Source: an uncultured Rhizobiaceae group bacterium
Lineage (GTDB): Bacteria > Pseudomonadota > Alphaproteobacteria > Rhizobiales > Rhizobiaceae
Direction: 5' to 3'
Assembly (NCBI GenBank): GCA_937923355.1
Contig: CALAIO010000133.1
Location: 1 to 11,052 of the forward strand
DNA: 11,052 bases
Shown: one piece after another, positions 7,110-11,052 of the stretch
Numbering within the stretch: the first letter of the stretch is position 1
Layout: the number at the start of each line of letters is the position of its first letter
Program-made: the position numbers and the translations under genes
Notes under the pieces: model-generated
What the model was told of the DNA's origin: nothing
What the model saw: only the letters and a program-made list of their open reading frames with translations
The model's database searches: none

Positions 7110-7421
7110 ATGGAACATATCAAACAACTTAAATCCATTAGAGATGAAGCACTCACCCGCTTGCAAACCAATCCTGATTACAAGCTTCTTACTTCACTCG
7201 ACAGCCTGATTGTTGAACTTGAAGGTGTAAATGCCCTAGCAGAGCTGGCAGAAAAAAGCGTTACGACTACCACAACGCCAAAACCTGCGAATACCAAAGA
7301 CAAAGCAGATACGCTGGATGCAGCCTTTGACAAATTGAACACAGCAAAAAAAGCCAATGGTTCAGGCGGCAGTGTCGTTGATTTGTCAGAAGAAATTAAT
7401 GGCGGCGTTTCTCTTAGTTAA
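7110..7421 (+). CDS. Small conserved-looking hypothetical protein, mostly helical
   Basis: 103 residues from ATG 7110, chosen because AAGGGAG lies 8 bases upstream. The longer frame from 7026 has no such site and would add 28 unlikely residues. Residues 1-49 (MEHIKQLKSIRDEALTRLQ..., then NPDYKLLTSLDSLIVELE) look like two amphipathic helices, possibly a helical hairpin or coiled coil. A Thr run and TPKPANTKDK linker (51-65) separates them from a third helix, DTLDAAFDKLNTAKK. A Gly/Ser-rich stretch and an acidic end follow (VVDLSEEINGGVSLS). There is no signal peptide or membrane segment. I have an impression of similar short proteins in rhizobia but cannot name a family or function. It lies 121 bases after the PAP2 gene and is convergent with the gor block. 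Confidence 0.78.
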   Translation: MEHIKQLKSIRDEALTRLQTNPDYKLLTSLDSLIVELEGVNALAELAEKSVTTTTTPKPANTKDKADTLDAAFDKLNTAKKANGSGGSVVDLSEEINGGVSLS

Positions 7422-7435
7422 GCGCCATGCAAAAC

Positions 7436-7464
7436 ACAGTGGCTATCTCATAGATAGTCACTGT
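7436..7464. terminator. Hairpin between convergent genes, probable bidirectional terminator
   Basis: A 13-base-pair stem (7436-7448 with 7452-7464, one G-U pair) closes on the 3-base loop CAT. It lies 14 bases after the stop of the plus-strand small gene. It abuts the stop codon of the minus-strand cyclotransferase-like gene and shares its last base. On the minus strand it is followed by GTGTTTT. On the plus strand only TATATACC follows, so termination should be better leftward. Confidence 0.6.
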
Positions 7465-8051
7465 TATATACCTAATACCCCTGCTCTTCTTAACTCCATA
7501 TCAAACAGCGTAACTTCGTCTTGCGAAAGACGCACATCGCGCGGATATAAGGGGGCATTCCTATCAAGATTAATAGGACGCTCAAACCCCTTTGTAGTAT
7601 CAACAAAGTGGCTAACGCCATCCGTTCCATATTCATTTTTGAAGCCCTGCATGACAGCATCAATATATGATTGAAGCAATGCGCCATCATTGCTGGCGCC
7701 TTCAACTTCATTGGCAATATAGACATATATATCTTCAGGCAGTTCTACGTTGGAGGAGACTTCTAATTGTTCATGCTCCAACTTATGGCGCGAATAACCT
7801 TCTTCACGCTCGTCAACCAAAGGCAAATTTTCCAGCAAGTCCAAAACAATCATGCCTTTGATAGTACAACTCTCATCGCGATGAATCGATAGTAATGAGA
7901 TATGATTATCAAAAATTGCGGTAGATCTCGCCTGCCAGTGACGACTGTATCCTTTGAGGCTTGCAGGCAAAATTTCGACATATGAGGTTCGCAAGGTGTG
8001 TTTATTCACAAGCGATCCAAATCCGAAATAACCTACAAGCCTATCACGCAT
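7464..8051 (-). CDS. Gamma-glutamylcyclotransferase-like (GGCT/AIG2/ChaC-fold) protein
   Basis: 195 residues from ATG 8051. The N-terminal VGYFGFGSLVN matches the substrate-loop YGSLxN motif of the gamma-glutamylcyclotransferase fold. VDEREEGYSRH matches the family's conserved Glu segment, with E83 the likely catalytic acid by pattern. The fold releases 5-oxoproline from gamma-glutamyl compounds, including glutathione in the ChaC branch. The exact substrate is uncertain here, and the C-terminal part (about 100-195, with ERPINLDRNAPLYPRD) I do not recognise. The frame is open back to 8102 inside gor, but 8051 sits 4 bases after the gor stop, places the GSL motif near the N-terminus as is usual, and has AGGAAAG upstream. 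It forms a two-gene unit with glutathione reductase, which makes a thiol or gamma-glutamyl role plausible. Confidence 0.8.
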   Translation of the reverse strand: MRDRLVGYFGFGSLVNKHTLRTSYVEILPASLKGYSRHWQARSTAIFDNHISLLSIHRDESCTIKGMIVLDLLENLPLVDEREEGYSRHKLEHEQLEVSSNVELPEDIYVYIANEVEGASNDGALLQSYIDAVMQGFKNEYGTDGVSHFVDTTKGFERPINLDRNAPLYPRDVRLSQDEVTLFDMELRRAGVLGI

Positions 8052-8055
8052 CAAA

Positions 8056-9450
8056 TCAGCTTTCCTGGCGCTTGCCATCCACGACAGTATAACTTGGCGC
8101 ATACATGGTAACCAGTTCTTCTGCCGCCGTAGGATGCACTGCCATGGTACGGTCGAAATCAGCTTTCGTCGCTTTCATCTTCACTGCAATACCTAGCGTC
8201 TGAGCCATTTCACCTGCCCCATGCCCCATGATATGCAAACCAACCACAACATCTGTTTTCGCATCAACGATTATTTTCATCAGCATTTTTTCAGAAGAGC
8301 CAGAAAGCGTATTCTTCATCGGCCTGAAATGCGCACGGAAGACATTCAACTCAGAATATTTCTCACCAGCAGCTTCTTCACTTAAGCCTACCGTTCCAAT
8401 TTCTGGTTGAGAGAATACTGCAGTAGCAATCAATTCATGATCAGGCTTTGTTGGATTGTCTTTAAACTCTGTTTCAATCAAACACATTGATTCATGAATG
8501 GCGACAGGCGTAAGCGCCATGCGGTTCGTAACGTCCCCTACTGCCCAGATGTTATCAACATTTGTACGCGAATAATCGTCTACTTTGACAAACCCTCTCC
8601 CGTCCATCGCAACACCAGCAGCTTCAAGACCAAGGTTGGCAGTCATCGGATCACGCCCAATCGCAAGCATAACCTGATCAGCCTCAATCGAAGTACCATC
8701 AGATAACGTCACAGTTTTAACGCTATCTTTTTTGCCTTCAATCTTGTTAAAGGTCTGCATCAAACGAACATCAATACCCTTCTCGATCATTTCTTCGTAA
8801 AGAGCATTGCGCACATCGTTATCAAATCCACGTAGAATTTGTTCACCACGATAAACAAGGGTCACTTTGCTACCAAGTCCTGCGAAAATACAAGCGAACT
8901 CAACCGCAATATAGCCGCCACCTGCAATAACTACGGATTTTGGCATCTCTTCCAAATGGAACACTTCATCTGACGTGATACAAAGTTCATCACCTTCGGC
9001 ACCAGAACTGCGCGTTGGTGTGCCACCAACTGCAATCAGGATTTTTTCAGCAGTCACAATTTTGTCTTGAGCCTTAAGATATACCTCATGTTTGCCACGC
9101 AGTTCCGCACGGCTATTAATGATGTCAGCCTTATTATTAGCAAGCCCCTTTTGATAAAGGCCTTCCAGACGTTCAAGTTCATTGTCTTTATTTGCGATAA
9201 GGGTTTCCCAGTCAAAATGACTTTCACCAACACTCCAACCGAAACCTTTTGCCGCTTCAAACTCTTCTGAAAACTGGGAGGCGTAGACCATTAGCTTTTT
9301 AGGCACACACCCTCTTATGACACATGTACCACCCCAGCGATATTCTTCGGCAATTCCAACACGCTTACCCATGCCAGCGATTAATCGCCCTGCACGAACA
9401 CCGCCTGAACCACCACCTATTACAAAAAAGTCATAATCAAATTGAGCCAT
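8056..9450 (-). CDS. gor: Glutathione-disulfide reductase (NADPH)
   Basis: 464 residues, full family length. The enzyme is a cytoplasmic FAD protein that reduces glutathione disulfide with NADPH. The FAD-binding motif is VIGGGSGGVRAGR (10-22). The redox pair lies in GGTCVIRGCVPKK (C43, C48). The NADPH-binding turn GGGYIAVEF (177-185) is followed by R201 and R207, which match the arginines that give NADPH specificity. The second FAD motif is NIWAVGDV. The C-terminal dimer and active-site segment is HPTAAEE (H439, E444). NADPH arginines and the lack of lipoamide-dehydrogenase features favour gor over lpd or mercuric reductase. AGGT lies 7 bases before the ATG. The leader contains a terminator-like hairpin ending 14 bases upstream of the ATG. 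The cyclotransferase-like gene follows after 4 bases. Confidence 0.96.
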   Translation of the reverse strand: MAQFDYDFFVIGGGSGGVRAGRLIAGMGKRVGIAEEYRWGGTCVIRGCVPKKLMVYASQFSEEFEAAKGFGWSVGESHFDWETLIANKDNELERLEGLYQKGLANNKADIINSRAELRGKHEVYLKAQDKIVTAEKILIAVGGTPTRSSGAEGDELCITSDEVFHLEEMPKSVVIAGGGYIAVEFACIFAGLGSKVTLVYRGEQILRGFDNDVRNALYEEMIEKGIDVRLMQTFNKIEGKKDSVKTVTLSDGTSIEADQVMLAIGRDPMTANLGLEAAGVAMDGRGFVKVDDYSRTNVDNIWAVGDVTNRMALTPVAIHESMCLIETEFKDNPTKPDHELIATAVFSQPEIGTVGLSEEAAGEKYSELNVFRAHFRPMKNTLSGSSEKMLMKIIVDAKTDVVVGLHIMGHGAGEMAQTLGIAVKMKATKADFDRTMAVHPTAAEELVTMYAPSYTVVDGKRQES

Positions 9451-9464
9451 AATATTACCTAAAC

Positions 9465-9488
9465 AAAAAACCCGGCATTAACGCCGGG
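9465..9488 (-). terminator. Intrinsic terminator between the DUF2059 gene and gor
   Basis: Read on the minus strand, CCCGGC (9488-9483), a GTTAAT loop and GCCGGG (9476-9471) form a 6-base-pair all-GC stem followed at once by six T (9470-9465). It lies about 36 bases after the DUF2059 stop. Only 14 bases separate the T-run from the gor ATG, so it either ends the rpiA operon or attenuates gor. Confidence 0.85.
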
Positions 9489-9523
9489 CTTATATATAGT
9501 TGTGAAGTGTAAATTTAACCAGC

Positions 9524-10042
9524 TTATTGTAGGCCGGCTTCCTTCAACTTTTCCTGAACTTGTACACTCATGTCACGAACAATACCTTCGCGCCATACTC
9601 TGGAGACTTCATCGACTTCTCTAAACAAGTTAGGGGTTTGTGTCAGAAATTTAATCCCTGTCTCGCTTGAAAAGAATGTCTGTATGGATTCAAGTTCTTC
9701 TTGTGTGAACTTGTTTCCGTAAATCGTTGCAACTTCATTTTCCAGCGGCCCACGACGTGGCGCAAGTGAAATGGCAACTTTATTTACAATGTCATTAATC
9801 TCAGATTCGATATCAGGACGGCTTGCAATCAAACCAGCCTTAACGAAAGTTGCAACTTCAGGCAAAATACCATCAAGGCGGTCAGTTGCACCTGTTGCTT
9901 CCATAGCGCTACGTGCTGCCTTGATATGATCTGCACTAATCTCTTGCGCATAAACACTTCCTGACCCAAAAGCCATGAGGCATATAACTGCACTAGCAAT
10001 GCCAGTTTTCATTTTACGCTTAAAAGCGATTACAGATTTCAT
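9524..10042 (-). CDS. Secreted DUF2059 family protein
   Basis: 172 residues. A signal peptide with basic start KRKMK, hydrophobic core and VYA cleavage site puts the mature protein at Q33 in the periplasm. The mature part is all-helical in appearance. It carries the typical DUF2059 stretch IYGNKFTQEELESIQTFFSSETGIKFL at about 108-134 (aromatic, FTxEEL, F-F-S-x-x-G). The function of this family is not established to my knowledge. GGAG lies about 10 bases before the ATG. The gene starts 28 bases after the rpiA stop with no terminator between, so the two are probably co-transcribed. As I recall, this protein also sits between rpiA and gor in many rhizobial genomes. A second ATG at residue 11 lacks a ribosome-binding site. 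Confidence 0.87.
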   Translation of the reverse strand: MKSVIAFKRKMKTGIASAVICLMAFGSGSVYAQEISADHIKAARSAMEATGATDRLDGILPEVATFVKAGLIASRPDIESEINDIVNKVAISLAPRRGPLENEVATIYGNKFTQEELESIQTFFSSETGIKFLTQTPNLFREVDEVSRVWREGIVRDMSVQVQEKLKEAGLQ

Positions 10043-10070
10043 TTAGGATATTCTCCATCAAAATTTATTC

Positions 10071-10763
10071 TTATAAATTACCCAACTGTTTAACACCATC
10101 AGGGCTTGCAAGAAATACTACCTTCGCGTAGCCCAAAAACAAGCCATGTTCAACCACACCTGGTATTTCAAGCAATTCTTTCGAGAGTGCTGATGCGTCA
10201 GGAATATGGCCAAAAGAAGCATCAAGGATTAAATGGCCTCCATCTGTTTCAAAAGGAGACACTTCTCCGCCTCTCAAGGTAATTTCACCTGACAAACCAA
10301 GTTTTGAAGCAGTTGTGGATATCGCATTATAAGTTGCTGCCAATCCAAATTTATTTACTTCGATTGGCAGTGGGTATGCGCCCAGAGTATCAACCAGCTT
10401 GCTTTCGTCGGCAATTACCGCCATTGCCTTGGAAGCATGCGCAACGATTTTCTCTCGTAAAAGCGCACCGCCGCCCCCTTTGATGAGTTGAAATTGCGCA
10501 TCTACTTCATCGGCACCATCGATTACCAGATCAAGTTCAGGCATTTCTTCAAGAGTTGAAAGTGGAACACCAAGCTCATCACACAAGTTTTTGGTTTTAA
10601 TTGAGGTAGGCACACCTATAATTTCAAGCCCACCTTTAACTTCGTCAGCCAAGAGCCTTATAAACTCATCAGCAGTAGACCCAGTTCCAATACCAAGGCG
10701 CATTCCGTCTTTTACCAAAGACAATGCAGCGCGTGCTGCTTCAATTTTCAATTCTACGCTCAT
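10071..10763 (-). CDS. rpiA: Ribose-5-phosphate isomerase A
   Basis: 230 residues, normal length. It interconverts ribose 5-phosphate and ribulose 5-phosphate in the pentose phosphate pathway. The phosphate-binding loop [11 protein letters not shown] is at 24-34. The catalytic DGADEVD supplies D82 and D85, and [11 protein letters not shown] supplies K95 and E104, each one position beyond the E. coli RpiA residues D81, D84, K94 and E103. The C-terminus keeps [21 protein letters not shown]. Only a weak purine stretch (GAG) lies upstream of ATG 10763, but no better start exists that keeps the N-terminal helix. It heads the minus-strand block with DUF2059 after it, and is divergent from the HAD phosphatase gene on the other side of a 104-base gap. 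Confidence 0.97.
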   Translation of the reverse strand: MSVELKIEAARAALSLVKDGMRLGIGTGSTADEFIRLLADEVKGGLEIIGVPTSIKTKNLCDELGVPLSTLEEMPELDLVIDGADEVDAQFQLIKGGGGALLREKIVAHASKAMAVIADESKLVDTLGAYPLPIEVNKFGLAATYNAISTTASKLGLSGEITLRGGEVSPFETDGGHLILDASFGHIPDASALSKELLEIPGVVEHGLFLGYAKVVFLASPDGVKQLGNL

Positions 10764-10867
10764 GAAGTGTGGTCTCGGCTGCTATATAGTGTTATCGCCA
10801 AAACTAGCATGTGAAAATTTGATTCACTATTGATATTCTTTCGTTTTCAACAAGGTATGCGCCCGAC

Positions 10868-11052
10868 ATGAAATACAAGCTTATAATTTTTGATTTGGAT
10901 GGCACTTTGGCAAATACTGCCCCTGACCTGCTTGGAACGCTTAATCGCATTACAAAGTCATATGATCTTTCTCCGCTTGGTATGAACCAGTTCGGTCAAA
11001 TAATTGGCCATGGCGCAAAAGCAATGATCAAGCGAGCATTTGAGATAAACAA
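10868..11052 (+). CDS. gph: HAD-family phosphatase, probable phosphoglycolate phosphatase, N-terminal part truncated by window edge
   Basis: 61 codons are visible before the right edge. MKYKLIIFDLDGTLANTAPDL is HAD motif I, with D9 as nucleophile and D11 as acid/base. IIGHGAKAMIKRAF resembles the cap-domain start of Gph proteins, which hydrolyse 2-phosphoglycolate in the cytoplasm. Motifs II to IV lie beyond the window, so the substrate call rests on motif I, the cap start and the position divergent to rpiA, a common rhizobial arrangement. The family usually has a D-S or D-T pair after DGTL-V; here it is N16-T17. AAGG at 10852-10855 is 12 bases from the ATG, a long spacing, so initiation may be weak. 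Confidence 0.85.
   Translation, partial: MKYKLIIFDLDGTLANTAPDLLGTLNRITKSYDLSPLGMNQFGQIIGHGAKAMIKRAFEIN

Noticed and set aside
8052..8102. Longer start of the cyclotransferase-like gene inside gor
   Set aside because: The extra 17 residues overlap the gor coding end and push the GSL motif away from the N-terminus, while ATG 8051 has a ribosome-binding site.
10821..10825. GATTC as a CcrM (GANTC) methylation site near gph
   Set aside because: A single five-base match in a 104-base gap is expected often by chance.
10857..10871. Four-codon upstream frame (MRPT) whose TGA overlaps the gph ATG
   Set aside because: Its ATG is only one base after AAGG, too close for efficient initiation, and such mini-frames are common by chance.
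1..11052. Defence island, mobile element, toxin-antitoxin or biosynthetic cluster
   Set aside because: No transposase, integrase, restriction, nuclease, toxin-antitoxin or synthase gene is visible on either strand, and most genes are housekeeping families.

Overview
The window is about 11 kb of ordinary, gene-dense bacterial chromosome with moderate-to-low GC. The protein families and gene order suggest an alphaproteobacterium of the Hyphomicrobiales (rhizobial) group, probably a lower-GC lineage. The pointers are a DacA/PBP5-type carboxypeptidase carrying a C-terminal SPOR domain, a clpS-clpA pair, and the block gph / rpiA - DUF2059 - gor. This placement is inferred from family knowledge and was not tested by a search. 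I see no transposase, phage gene, tRNA, rRNA, CRISPR array or integration scar.

Layout. 1-299 (minus): the first 99 codons of a glutathionyl-hydroquinone reductase (Xi-class GST), cut by the window edge. 416-1006 (minus): a secreted protein with a YbjN/CesT-like fold. 1102-1386 (minus): a small, extremely basic protein of unknown function. 1416-2789 (minus): a D-Ala-D-Ala carboxypeptidase with SPOR domain, probably starting at a TTG. A 334-base divergent intergenic region follows. 3124-5932 (plus): clpS and clpA (TTG start), closed by a strong intrinsic terminator. 6029-6988 (plus): a membrane PAP2 phosphatase-family protein. 7110-7421 (plus): a small soluble protein of unknown function. A hairpin at 7436-7464 separates it from the convergent minus-strand block. 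That block, in transcription order, is rpiA (10763-10071), a secreted DUF2059 protein (10042-9524), glutathione reductase gor (9450-8056) and a gamma-glutamylcyclotransferase-like protein (8051-7464). 10868 to the right edge (plus): the start of a HAD phosphatase, probably gph.

How the genes fit together. Three themes are visible. One is proteolysis by ClpS/ClpA; ClpP is not in the window. One is thiol chemistry: gor next to a cyclotransferase-fold protein, and a separate glutathione-dependent quinone reductase at the far left. The third is sugar-phosphate housekeeping by rpiA and gph. The carboxypeptidase and PAP2 protein are envelope functions.

I did not find a convincing undescribed system. 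The points most worth following are an intrinsic terminator placed directly in front of gor, the orphan-looking basic 94-residue protein, the lysine/proline/alanine-rich tail on ClpA, the secreted YbjN-like protein, and several small leader structures. Four starts are placed downstream of the longest possible ORF, for ribosome-binding-site or domain reasons; each is explained in its entry.
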